Origin: UBA11606 sp964504305
GTDB lineage: Bacteria; Actinomycetota; Acidimicrobiia; Acidimicrobiales; Aldehydirespiratoraceae
Assembly (NCBI GenBank): GCA_964504305.1
Contig: CAZDEB010000001.1
Span: forward strand, 558,001 to 622,000
Direction: 5' to 3'
Length of the DNA: 64,000 bases
Below are positions 57,101 to 64,000 of this stretch, piece by piece. The notes beneath the pieces are model-generated. The model saw only the letters and a list, made by a program, of their open reading frames with translations, did no database searches and was not told where the DNA came from. Each line of letters begins with the position of its first letter. Position 1 is the first letter of the stretch. The position numbers and the translations under genes were made by a program.

Positions 57101-59566
57101 TCGATTCGTGGCAACCAAGGCAACGATCGCATCGACGCCGGCGAAGGCAACGATGTAGTGCTCGGTGGCTCCGGCGACGACATCATCTTCGGGTCTCAAG
57201 GTCTGGACAACCTCAAAGGTGGGCCCGGCCACGACGCCATCTCCGGCGGTTCGGGCTCTGATCTGCTCCAAGGTGGCGACGGCAACGACTTCATCATGCT
57301 CAACACCGACTTCGGCGAGGTGTTTGGCGGGACCGGCGACGACGTGATCATTGGCGGGGATGCCTTTGACACCTTGTTCGGCAACGGTGGCGATGACTGG
57401 ATCGTGGGCGGTGGCCAAGCCGACCTGGTTCAGGGCGACGACGGTGCACCGTTCCAGAACAACCCGGTTGGTAGTGACGGCAATGACGTGCTGGACGGCG
57501 GTGCCGGCAACGATGATTACGACGCCGAAGGTGGCGACGACATCATGTTCGCCGGCGAGGGCACCGAACGGTTCGAAGGCATGGAAGGCTTCGATTGGGT
57601 CATCCACAAAGGTGACCCTCAGCCCGGCGAATCGGACCTACTTCGCAACGGGCTTCTGCCCCCAGCAGTCGATACCGTCCGCGACCGGTTCGACTTTGTC
57701 GAAGGTTTGTCGGGCTGGAACGGTGACGATGTTCTTCGGGGTGGCGACCTCACCAGACTCGACTTCGGACTTCCGCTGAGGGCCCCCGATGCCGACAACC
57801 TTGACGCCGCGGGCATTGCCCGCATTGCCGGCTTGGCGGCGCTGCTACCGCCCGGCGCGACCTCGTTTGGCGGAGGCGACATCTTGCTTGGTGGAGCGGG
57901 AAGCGACCTGCTCGAAGGTCGAGGCCAAGACGACATAATTGATGGCGATGCGTGGCTCAATGTGCAGCTGCAGGTTGTCGATCCAGCCGGCGGCGTACTG
58001 ATTGTGGATGGACCCGGCGAATTGCAGGCCTCGGTGTTCTCCGGTGTCATCAACCCTGGTGCGATCACAATTGTCCGAACGATCGAACCTGGCTCGCCCG
58101 GTACCGATGTTGACATTGCCGAATACGACGGGCCGATGGCCGACTATGACATCACCGATTTGGGAACACACCTCCGGGTCCGCCATGCCCGCGGCACCCG
58201 AGGCGGCGGTGGTGGCGGCGGCGGTGGCGGCGGTGGCGGTGGCGGTGGTGGGAACTGCTCCGACGTCACCTCGCGCTGCAACGACGGAACCGACACCTTG
58301 TTCAACATCGAGTTCCTTCGATTCTCCGACGTCGACCTGAACGTGTCGGGCAATGCTGGCTTGGCCGCCCCGGCCCGGCCCGCCCCCCTGGCTCCGAGTG
58401 CGCCATTGGCGGTGCAGACCGTTGCTGCTGATGGTGCTGTTTCGGTCGGGTGGACCGAACCGGGAAGCAACGGCGGCGACCCGAACATCAGCTACACGGT
58501 GGTCGGCTCCCCGGTTGGGTCGTGCACAGTCCTGGCGCCCCTCACCGAGTGCGACGTTACGGGCCTCACAAACGGCGTTGCTCACACCTTCACCGTCACG
58601 GCAACCAACAGCGCCGGCACCAGTCCCGCGTCGGTGCCTTCGGTTCCGGTTGTTCCCGCGGCGCCCCCGGGCGTTTCGCCACTGGTTGTTGCTCTGGGGA
58701 GCGACACCCTTGCGACGGTGTCGTGGACGGCGCCGGTCGACGACGGGACTTCGCCGATCCTGTTCTACACCGTCACCGGCGCGCCGGGCGGAACGTGCAC
58801 CGCTGCCGCGCCAGCGCTGTCGTGTGTGGTTGCTGGGCTCACCAATGGGATTCTGCATAGCTTTACGGTCACGGCTACAAACAGCGCCGGTACCGGGCCG
58901 GCATCGGCGCCCTCGAACGTGGTTACACCAGCCGCACCTCCGGTCGTCCCGCCGCCCCCGCCGCCCGCGCCTGACCCAACGCCCGCGCTGCAAGCCTTGG
59001 TCGATTGTTCGGTTCCCTTATCGCATCCATTCACCGACCTTCGCCAGCGGTCGCTTGCCAACAATGACATCGCCTGCATCTACCACCTTGGGATCACAAC
59101 AGGTACTTCGGTTGACACGTTCGACCCTCGCCGCGACCTGACCCGCGAGCAGATGGCCTCGTTCCTGGCTCGCTTCTATCGAGTTGTCACTGGCCTGCCG
59201 TGTGACAGCACGCCTACTCCATTCACGGATGTGCCGGCGAGCTCGTTCGCTGTCAACGACATCGCTTGCATCTTCAACCTCGGCGTTACCACGGGGACGT
59301 CGCCTACGACATTCGACCCCGATCGCAATGTGCCTCGAGGTGAGATGGCCTCGTTTGTGGCTCGTATGTATCGGGCGATAACCCCGACACCGTGTGATAC
59401 GTCGCCGACGCCCTTTGTGGATATCGGTGTTAACACCGACATTGCTTGCATCTATCACCTGGGAATTACGACCGGCACCTCAGCTAACACGTTTGACCCA
59501 CGCCGCGACGTAACCCGAGAGCAAGTGGCATCTTTCCTCGCTCGTCTCTATCGGGAGCTGGTTTAG
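54194..59566 (+). CDS. Secreted animal-type haem peroxidase with RTX, FN3 and SLH-like domains (MopA-like)
   Basis: A 1790-residue exported enzyme. A long Arg-rich signal peptide ends near PASAAPVG (about 55). The animal haem-peroxidase domain (about 85-930) has the distal His in FGQFFDHGLDL near 261, the VHHVFHSEHNRV helix near 532, the proximal His in YRFGHTML near 627 and NIARGRDTGIPRLNSF near 718. RTX calcium-binding nonapeptides (GGxGxDxxx) fill about 960-1135. A 17-residue polyglycine tract (1337-1353), two FN3 domains (about 1396-1580), a proline linker and three SLH-like repeats (about 1606-1790) follow. MopA/AhpL-type Mn-oxidising peroxidases share the peroxidase-plus-RTX layout. ATG 54194 chosen as start; it overlaps the next gene by one base. 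Confidence 0.88.
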   Translation: MASTHGKQPRILSRRSVLRRRSRRGRTMLMALVAVAAFAAGMATAPPFSEPASAAPVGTNFTVTIADLTFILDQIKVAEHHVGPTFDPFDPCGNIIGAGPDQIPAGVNAEQLPFGLRTLTGVCNNLVPGRELYGATYQPFIRLMPPEYRDAEPTAPPGPPGPPVLPTTYDPTAPNPYGMVSDKQPRIISNLIADQTAGNPAANAAAGGPGLTGGPALAPCDPTLRGADQPACEPAAGDSYYIENVAPDLGISRPFSTAFTFFGQFFDHGLDLTTKAGEPVFMPLEADDPLVVEGVVPPGLEFMVMSRAIEAGPNAAAPVNQASPFVDQNQTYTSDPSQQVWQREYVNNPPVDNGRLLAGSPVVGAPGTGLATWADIKAQALNLLGFRLLDSDVLDVPMTAADLYGNFLPGPNGFPQMITKGPDGLAGTADDVLVEGNLASPVATPTDVVRTGHAWLVDIAHHAVPGEGRVPDTGSSDPLSGSVPCTAGTPGSQLPGFCDDLDPTTYDNELLDAHFVCGDGRCNENIALSSVHHVFHSEHNRVLEQIKSTLTAEAAPAFLAEWKLANGDWNGKRLFQAAKFATEMQYQHLAFEEFARRVQPAVDVFAGYDTSVDASIMAEFSHAVYRFGHTMLTEEVMRRDTSTPAGTRYPVGLIDAFLNPPEFFEGVSGGDFALSPDDAAGGILAGVASENGQEIDEFVVEALRNDLVGLPLDLVAINIARGRDTGIPRLNSFRQHLMDITGDFFYEPYSSWADYGFALSHPESLVNFIAAYGTDPSILAATTLAGRRAAATTLMASDPDFMNGTGVWAGVNTGVDDIDLWIGAVAEREEFFGGLLGPTANYIFELQMENLQNGDRFYYLHRLAGIPMVTSLEGNSLSELIERNTSATQLAADIFMTPTFKFDLDVVHPDCTALVDDPFTSYDETALLVLMPDCTVRFPLLEPAAFSGRTGTVGSVVADDLIMGGLDDDSIRGNQGNDRIDAGEGNDVVLGGSGDDIIFGSQGLDNLKGGPGHDAISGGSGSDLLQGGDGNDFIMLNTDFGEVFGGTGDDVIIGGDAFDTLFGNGGDDWIVGGGQADLVQGDDGAPFQNNPVGSDGNDVLDGGAGNDDYDAEGGDDIMFAGEGTERFEGMEGFDWVIHKGDPQPGESDLLRNGLLPPAVDTVRDRFDFVEGLSGWNGDDVLRGGDLTRLDFGLPLRAPDADNLDAAGIARIAGLAALLPPGATSFGGGDILLGGAGSDLLEGRGQDDIIDGDAWLNVQLQVVDPAGGVLIVDGPGELQASVFSGVINPGAITIVRTIEPGSPGTDVDIAEYDGPMADYDITDLGTHLRVRHARGTRGGGGGGGGGGGGGGGGGNCSDVTSRCNDGTDTLFNIEFLRFSDVDLNVSGNAGLAAPARPAPLAPSAPLAVQTVAADGAVSVGWTEPGSNGGDPNISYTVVGSPVGSCTVLAPLTECDVTGLTNGVAHTFTVTATNSAGTSPASVPSVPVVPAAPPGVSPLVVALGSDTLATVSWTAPVDDGTSPILFYTVTGAPGGTCTAAAPALSCVVAGLTNGILHSFTVTATNSAGTGPASAPSNVVTPAAPPVVPPPPPPAPDPTPALQALVDCSVPLSHPFTDLRQRSLANNDIACIYHLGITTGTSVDTFDPRRDLTREQMASFLARFYRVVTGLPCDSTPTPFTDVPASSFAVNDIACIFNLGVTTGTSPTTFDPDRNVPRGEMASFVARMYRAITPTPCDTSPTPFVDIGVNTDIACIYHLGITTGTSANTFDPRRDVTREQVASFLARLYRELV
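57073..57600 (+). repeat. RTX calcium-binding repeat array (coding)
   Basis: Tandem nonapeptide repeats of the GGxGxDxxx type within the peroxidase, for example GGSGDDIIFGS, GGPGHDAISGG, GGDGNDFIML and GGAGNDDYDAEG. The codons vary, so this is a protein-level repeat rather than a recent DNA duplication. Such arrays bind calcium and help folding after type I or similar export. Confidence 0.85.
58202..58252 (+). repeat. GGY/GGG codon tract coding 17 glycines
   Basis: Seventeen consecutive glycine codons (GGC, GGT, one GGG) join the peroxidase/RTX part to the FN3 part. It is a flexible linker at protein level and a candidate slippage site at DNA level. Confidence 0.9.
59010..59560 (+). repeat. 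Three SLH-like repeats (coding)
   Basis: Three units of about 60 residues with the pattern NDIACIYHLGITTGT, then FDPxRxxTREQMASFLAR. They resemble S-layer-homology-type cell-surface modules common at the C-termini of actinobacterial secreted proteins, and may hold the peroxidase at the envelope. Confidence 0.75.
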
Positions 59567-60201
59567 TGGCCACCATCACTTACCGCGGCGGCGTCGGCTT
59601 GGGGTCGGCGGTCTCGCCGCCCCGGTTGGTGGCGGCGGTCGCCGCGGTTACCGCGTTGGTCGGGTTTTTGTTCACCGCTCAGACAATCGCGAATTATTCG
59701 CCGTTGGCGGGCTTCAACACCGAGCAGCAAGCGGGCGACTTATCGATGTGGGTGAGACAGTCCGAGGTTTTATCTCACGAACATTCCGATCATTCCCACG
59801 ACGATGAGACCGGCGACGCTGCGGGTAGCGGCAACGAGGTGGCCGAGGATCCGACCTTCGCCATGAGCGCGAGCATGATGCCGGGAACCCCCGAGGAGGG
59901 TTTCCAACGACTTCAGGTCGAGCTCGACTTCATGAACAAGGGGTCGGGCGTAGTGAGTACCGGCCCGCCGAATTTCTACCTCGAGGGTAAGGACGGCCTC
60001 ACGTGGGCGGCGATGAGAGGCGGCACGTTTGGCGTGACCAGTCTGAGGCCACTCGAAGTGTTGAGCACCGTATTGGCGTTTGATATCCCGGCCGAAGTCG
60101 GTCTGTCAGACGTTGAGTTGGTGTGGGTAACAGCCCGAGATGAAATCCATTTCGGAGTGAGCGAAGGCGGATCTGACAATGCAGGGCACAGCCATGGGTA
60201 A
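59566..60201 (+). CDS. Membrane-anchored histidine-rich protein
   Basis: A 211-residue protein of unknown family. One N-terminal membrane segment (about 20-40; LVAAVAAVTALVGFLFTA) is followed by an extracytoplasmic domain. A His/Asp/Glu cluster SHEHSDHSHDDETGD lies at about 69-83, and the C-terminus ends GHSHG. The middle (about 100-195) looks like a beta-rich domain. The GTG start overlaps the peroxidase stop (TAGTG), and its own end overlaps the oxidase gene, so all three are co-translated. A metal-binding or copper-delivery role for the oxidase is inferred from composition and context. Confidence 0.75.
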   Translation: MATITYRGGVGLGSAVSPPRLVAAVAAVTALVGFLFTAQTIANYSPLAGFNTEQQAGDLSMWVRQSEVLSHEHSDHSHDDETGDAAGSGNEVAEDPTFAMSASMMPGTPEEGFQRLQVELDFMNKGSGVVSTGPPNFYLEGKDGLTWAAMRGGTFGVTSLRPLEVLSTVLAFDIPAEVGLSDVELVWVTARDEIHFGVSEGGSDNAGHSHG

Positions 60202-63200
60202 GGCAGTGGCGACGGCTAATCCAGCGGCGGCGCTACAGCCGCGAGACAAACTAACGCTGGCCGCGTTGCTCGCGTTTGTGGTGGTGAGTTGGCAGCACTA
60301 CTTACACGAGACGTTGATCGTGCGGTCGAGCGTCGGCTTCTCGGATTTTGTGACGCACCTCGGGCGCGACGGGCTTTTGGCCCTGCCGGTTGCCTATATA
60401 GCGGTCGATTTGGGGCTTACCCTTGCTCGCGGTTTTCGGTCGACCCGTTCGTCGCCGTTGTTGGAAGTGGCCCTTATTACCGAGATCTTCATGGTCTCGA
60501 TGCTGGCGGCGGTGCCGGCCCACGGCGTTATTGACGAAGCCCTCGGAGGGCACGTGCACGAAGAAGGGCCGTGGCTGGTTCATGCCTTTCACGACTCTCT
60601 GATCGGCCAGACCCTGGCGTTTCCGCTGTTGTTGCTGGCGATGCATCTTCTTACTCGCCCGATTGCCATTGCAACGCTTTCGCGAACCGGCGCCCGGCGG
60701 GTCGGGCTCGCGTTCGCGGTGGCGATCGCGGTCGTCGCGCCGCCCGTGCCTTTCGGCAACATTGATTCCGCCGCCGCAGCCTCAGCATCAGCCTCGAGCG
60801 ATGCGTGTCCGGCCGGTACCCCAGAACGTAGTTACGACGTTTCCGCCATCAACATCGACATGGTGCTCAACCAGTTTGGCGATCACGACCCGGTCGCGAT
60901 GATGTACGTCCTCGATAGTGAGATCGCCGCGGTTCGAGCTCAAGAACTGAGCGGCGAAGTGTCGCCGGGTCTGCGCAAAGACCCGATTCAAGCGCTGGTG
61001 ATCAGGGCCAATGTTGGTGAGTGTTTGGTGATCAACTTCACCAACCAGATGACCAATCGAGATGCCACGTTCAACGTGCACGGCATTCCGTACACGGCGG
61101 CAAACGGACCGGGCAAGGTTGGGAACAATCCCGGCATCTTTGCCAGTTTCGGTCAGACCATCACCTATCGATTCTTGATTCCCGGTGATCCTCTCGCTGA
61201 AGGCGCATATCAATTCCACAGCCACGTCGACATGCGCCAGACGCTTGCTCATGGTTTGTTTGGTCAGTTGGTCGTCGAGCCGGCCGGGTCGGAGTATTTC
61301 GATCCGGAGATACCCGGTCAGCCGCTGGAGAGTGGTTGGGAGGCGATAATCGTCGATCCGTTGGGGGTCGATTTCCGCGAGTTCGTGATCATGATGCACG
61401 AGGTCGGCGACGAGGATTTCGATGTTCTTGACGTAAACGACAAGAAGCTGCCGGTACTCGACGATGTGTCCGGCGCTTATCGCCCTGCATCACGCGCTCT
61501 CAACTACCGCAGCGAGCCGTTCAGGAACCGTTTGTTGCTAGCCCCACAACTCAAATCCTTGGCCTATAGCTCGTACACGTTCGGCGACCCGGCCACCCCA
61601 ATTCCGAGGTCGTATCTCGGCGAACCCACCAAGACCCGGCTGAGTCATCCCGGTAGTGAGATGTTTCACGTCTATCACCTCCATGGTGGTGGTGATCGCT
61701 GGCGACGGAACCCTGAGGTCGAGAAGTCGGAATACGTCGGTGGTTTGGAGAAGACCCCCACCCCGGCCGCAACATCGACACGAACAGACTCCCAAGCAGC
61801 GGGGCCAGGTGAGGCTTACAACCTCGAACACGAGTGTGGCGCTGGTGGGTGCCAACAAGCAGCCGGTGACTTCTTGTTCCACTGCCATATTGGGCATCAC
61901 TACGTGGCCGGGATGTGGTCATTCTGGCGAGTGTTCGACACTCGACAAGCTGACTTGGCGTTAATGCCACCCGACCCGGGATACGTGGCGCCAGAAGTCG
62001 CCCAGCCCGGAAACTCGCTGAGCCTGATCGGCAAGGTTGTCAATGGCAAGACTCTGGTCGCCGCCGTTGACGCTGACCAGCCCGACGAGATGGCCATTGA
62101 GGACTACGTCGCCACCATTTTGCCGCCCCCGGGTGTGCGGATCGACGACGAAGACGCGACAGTTTGGGACTGGGTAATCGACTATGTGGCCGGCGACCCG
62201 AGTCAGCCGCTGGTCATGTCCGAGCCCGAGGATGTTACGAGATGGGCCAATTTCCGATCTCCCACTCCTGGCTCTCGCCGGGCGATGTTGTTCAATCTCA
62301 ACAACGGTCGCCTCGCTTGGCCGCAGTTCAGTCCCCATCTGGCGAAGAGACCGCCGTTCTCGGGCAACGGGCACTCCGGTGCGCCGTGGCTGGGCGAAGA
62401 TGGCGATGCGGCGCGTCCCGACGGCCTATGTCCGTCGACCGATGTTGTGCCGGATCGCCGAAAACTGAACTATCCGGTCACGGCGATCGACCTTCCGATC
62501 GAAGTTTCGCCGGGAATCGTTATCCCCGACGGGATGTTGTACGCGCTCAACGAGAACAAAGACGCCATGCGCGCCGGGACTCAGAAGGCCGAACCTCTAG
62601 TGGTGCGATCCAGCGTCGGCGACTGTGTCTCGCTGATATTTACCAGCGAGCAGGAGGACGCCAACCACGGCGGCTATGCCAAGACAAATATGCACACCCA
62701 TTTTGTGCAGTTCGATCCCCAAGCCTCTGACGGGGTGATTACCGGGTTCTCTTATGAGCAGGCGGTACGACCAATCGCGAGCGAGAATCGCACCCTGGTT
62801 GGGTCGGCGATGCCGGGGGCAACGACGATCGGGGTCACCAACGTCGACCGTTTGAGAGTGGGGATCTCGATCGGCATTGGCTTGGGCGAAGGGATGTGCG
62901 ACCCCAGCTCTGGTGCCCCGGTGGCCGTGCCCGACAACTTCGACAGGCGATGCACCGAGATCAGGACGATCACCGCGATGACGGCTACTTCTATTTCGTT
63001 CGGCGAGCCGTTGATCAACGTTCACAGCGCCGGCGAAGCCGTGGGCGTCGAATTCGTGCAATACCTCTGGTATTCCGACGTCGACGACGGGACGGTGTTC
63101 TTCCACGACCACGTCGACTTCAACAACTGGGGACACGGTCTCTTTGGTGCCCACATCGTCGAACCACAGGGTGCGACCTATCACGATCCCGTAACCGGCG

Positions 63201-64000
63201 CCGAGACCCGCACGGGAACTCTGGCCGACATTCATGCGCCAGCGTTGGATTCGGCGGGCGCGGGACAGTTGGGTAGTTTCCGAGAGTTGGTGGTGATGGT
63301 GCATGACCTGCTGCCGGCGTCGGTTGGTGGTTCGCAGACGCTTTCATCGTTGAATCTCAGGTCCGAGCCGCTGAAGAACAGAGACCGCGAGTTTCCGTTC
63401 TCGTCGGTGACCAACGGCGATCCAGTTACCCCGTTGTTGCGTACCTACATTGGCGACGATGTTGTGCTGCGAGGTTTGGGGGTGATGGAACTCGAGGGCA
63501 CCATCAGCGTGACGGGCCACCGGTTCCGTGAGGAACGCTTTGCATCCCAAGGTCGCCTATACGACACAATCAGCATCGGGATCTCCGAGCGGGAGGATCT
63601 GGTTCTCGAAGGGGGCGCCGGTGGCGAAGCCGGAATGCCGGGCGACTATCTCATCTACAACTCAGTAGCGAGCGACGTCGAGAACGGCGCTTGGGGACTG
63701 ATGAGGGTCCACGACACTCTGCAGCCCGATTTGCGCCCGCTTCCCGGCCGCGTTGCCCCGGCTGATCGTGTCGGTGGATTTCCGCAACAAAGCTTTACCG
63801 GCGGTGCTCCCGCCCCGGCGATCACGCCTGGCAATCCATGTCCGACTGGTGCGCCGACCAGGCGCCACGATGTAGCGATATTTGATAGCTCGTTGCCATT
63901 CGGTGGGGTTATGTATGCGCTGACCAGCGACAAGCAAAACATCATCGATGGTGTCACTCCTGCTGAACCCTTGGTTCTGCGGGTCAATCAGGGCGATTGT
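60194..64000 (+). CDS. Large MnxG-like multicopper oxidase with N-terminal membrane domain (3' end outside window)
   Basis: The frame is open for 1269 codons to the window end. Residues about 15-170 form five hydrophobic segments, ending near SAAAASA. Two multicopper-oxidase halves follow. First half: FNVHG near 293 (first His of HxHG replaced by Asn), FHSHVD near 340, FHVYHLHGGGDRW near 488-500 and FHCHIGHHYVAGMW near 561 (type 1 copper). Second half: MHTHFVQFD near 833, followed by SDGVITGFSYEQAVRP, and FFHDHVDF near 968; an inserted beta-type segment lies at about 872-955. HTH-FVQFD and SDGVITG are features I associate with MnxG-type Mn(II) oxidases. The ATG at 60194, or in-frame ATG at 60179, overlaps the preceding gene. 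Confidence 0.85.
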   Translation, partial: MGKAVATANPAAALQPRDKLTLAALLAFVVVSWQHYLHETLIVRSSVGFSDFVTHLGRDGLLALPVAYIAVDLGLTLARGFRSTRSSPLLEVALITEIFMVSMLAAVPAHGVIDEALGGHVHEEGPWLVHAFHDSLIGQTLAFPLLLLAMHLLTRPIAIATLSRTGARRVGLAFAVAIAVVAPPVPFGNIDSAAAASASASSDACPAGTPERSYDVSAINIDMVLNQFGDHDPVAMMYVLDSEIAAVRAQELSGEVSPGLRKDPIQALVIRANVGECLVINFTNQMTNRDATFNVHGIPYTAANGPGKVGNNPGIFASFGQTITYRFLIPGDPLAEGAYQFHSHVDMRQTLAHGLFGQLVVEPAGSEYFDPEIPGQPLESGWEAIIVDPLGVDFREFVIMMHEVGDEDFDVLDVNDKKLPVLDDVSGAYRPASRALNYRSEPFRNRLLLAPQLKSLAYSSYTFGDPATPIPRSYLGEPTKTRLSHPGSEMFHVYHLHGGGDRWRRNPEVEKSEYVGGLEKTPTPAATSTRTDSQAAGPGEAYNLEHECGAGGCQQAAGDFLFHCHIGHHYVAGMWSFWRVFDTRQADLALMPPDPGYVAPEVAQPGNSLSLIGKVVNGKTLVAAVDADQPDEMAIEDYVATILPPPGVRIDDEDATVWDWVIDYVAGDPSQPLVMSEPEDVTRWANFRSPTPGSRRAMLFNLNNGRLAWPQFSPHLAKRPPFSGNGHSGAPWLGEDGDAARPDGLCPSTDVVPDRRKLNYPVTAIDLPIEVSPGIVIPDGMLYALNENKDAMRAGTQKAEPLVVRSSVGDCVSLIFTSEQEDANHGGYAKTNMHTHFVQFDPQASDGVITGFSYEQAVRPIASENRTLVGSAMPGATTIGVTNVDRLRVGISIGIGLGEGMCDPSSGAPVAVPDNFDRRCTEIRTITAMTATSISFGEPLINVHSAGEAVGVEFVQYLWYSDVDDGTVFFHDHVDFNNWGHGLFGAHIVEPQGATYHDPVTGAETRTGTLADIHAPALDSAGAGQLGSFRELVVMVHDLLPASVGGSQTLSSLNLRSEPLKNRDREFPFSSVTNGDPVTPLLRTYIGDDVVLRGLGVMELEGTISVTGHRFREERFASQGRLYDTISIGISEREDLVLEGGAGGEAGMPGDYLIYNSVASDVENGAWGLMRVHDTLQPDLRPLPGRVAPADRVGGFPQQSFTGGAPAPAITPGNPCPTGAPTRRHDVAIFDSSLPFGGVMYALTSDKQNIIDGVTPAEPLVLRVNQGDC

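Noticed and set aside
57073..57600. Repeat array as a possible CRISPR or DNA satellite
   Set aside because: The periodicity is at protein level (RTX nonapeptides) with variable codons and no constant repeat-spacer structure.
55868..57607. Minus-strand open frame of about 580 codons inside the peroxidase gene
   Set aside because: It is the antisense shadow of the haem-peroxidase and RTX coding frame and has no recognisable domain. Similar shadows at 54350-55810 and 57845-58993 were rejected for the same reason.

Overview
The window looks like chromosomal DNA from a high-GC actinobacterium, most likely an Acidimicrobiia-type lineage (inference). Supporting genes are a WhiB-type Fe-S regulator, a mycothiol-dependent MDMPI-family enzyme, the ImuA'/ImuB mutasome pair behind a Gram-positive-type LexA box, a DUF3516 Ski2-like helicase, a CtpE-like P-type ATPase, an AfsR/SARP-type regulator and SLH-like repeats of the kind seen in actinobacterial secreted proteins. 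Gene density is high. Many neighbours overlap by ATGA or GTGA, and several convergent pairs share their stop codons in a single CTAG. No rRNA, tRNA, CRISPR array, transposase or phage gene was seen.

Layout. Bases 1-1813 hold the 3' end of an ATP synthase operon (atpD, atpC). Bases 1.8-5.5 kb carry PPK2, GlpX and uncharacterised proteins. Bases 5.5-12.2 kb form a housekeeping run: a J-domain-like protein, an alpha/beta hydrolase, prfA, prmC, the Sua5/YwlC/TsaC-type gene, rpiB, glyA and a WecA/TagO-like phosphotransferase. Bases 12.2-25 kb hold an L,D-transpeptidase, an MFS transporter, a HlyIII/PAQR protein, SDRs, an MDMPI enzyme, an adenosine deaminase fused to DUF952, a P450-helicase-SDR operon and an exopolysaccharide-type sugar transferase. 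Bases 25-34.6 kb hold a HerA-like ATPase, a thiolase, a GGDEF-EAL protein, an aldehyde dehydrogenase, a CoA transferase very like mesaconyl-CoA C1-C4 CoA transferase (Mct), and a methyltransferase.

Bases 34.6-38 kb contain a divergent unit: a secreted acidic cysteine-repeat protein facing a two-component system, with an 18-base perfect palindrome between them. Bases 38-46 kb hold WhiB, a formylglycine-generating enzyme, a diacylglycerol-kinase-like protein, a normal SDR paired with a degenerate SDR, a CtpE-like ATPase, a NUDIX hydrolase and an arylsulfotransferase-like protein. Bases 46-48.8 kb are an accessory patch: a hipBA toxin-antitoxin pair flanked on both sides by decayed relatives of one small gene. 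Bases 48.8-51.1 kb hold imuA'-imuB under a perfect SOS box.

The most interesting region is 52.3-64.0 kb. An AfsR/SARP-like regulator is divergent from a three-gene, translationally coupled operon. That operon encodes (i) a 1790-residue secreted animal-type haem peroxidase with RTX repeats, a polyglycine linker, two FN3 domains and SLH-like repeats, (ii) a membrane-anchored histidine-rich protein, and (iii) a very large MnxG-like multicopper oxidase with an N-terminal multi-pass membrane domain, running off the window end. Haem peroxidases of the MopA type and multicopper oxidases of the MnxG type are the two enzyme classes known from bacterial Mn(II) oxidation. Finding both in one operon makes this a candidate extracellular metal (manganese) oxidation system; the substrate is inferred, not shown.
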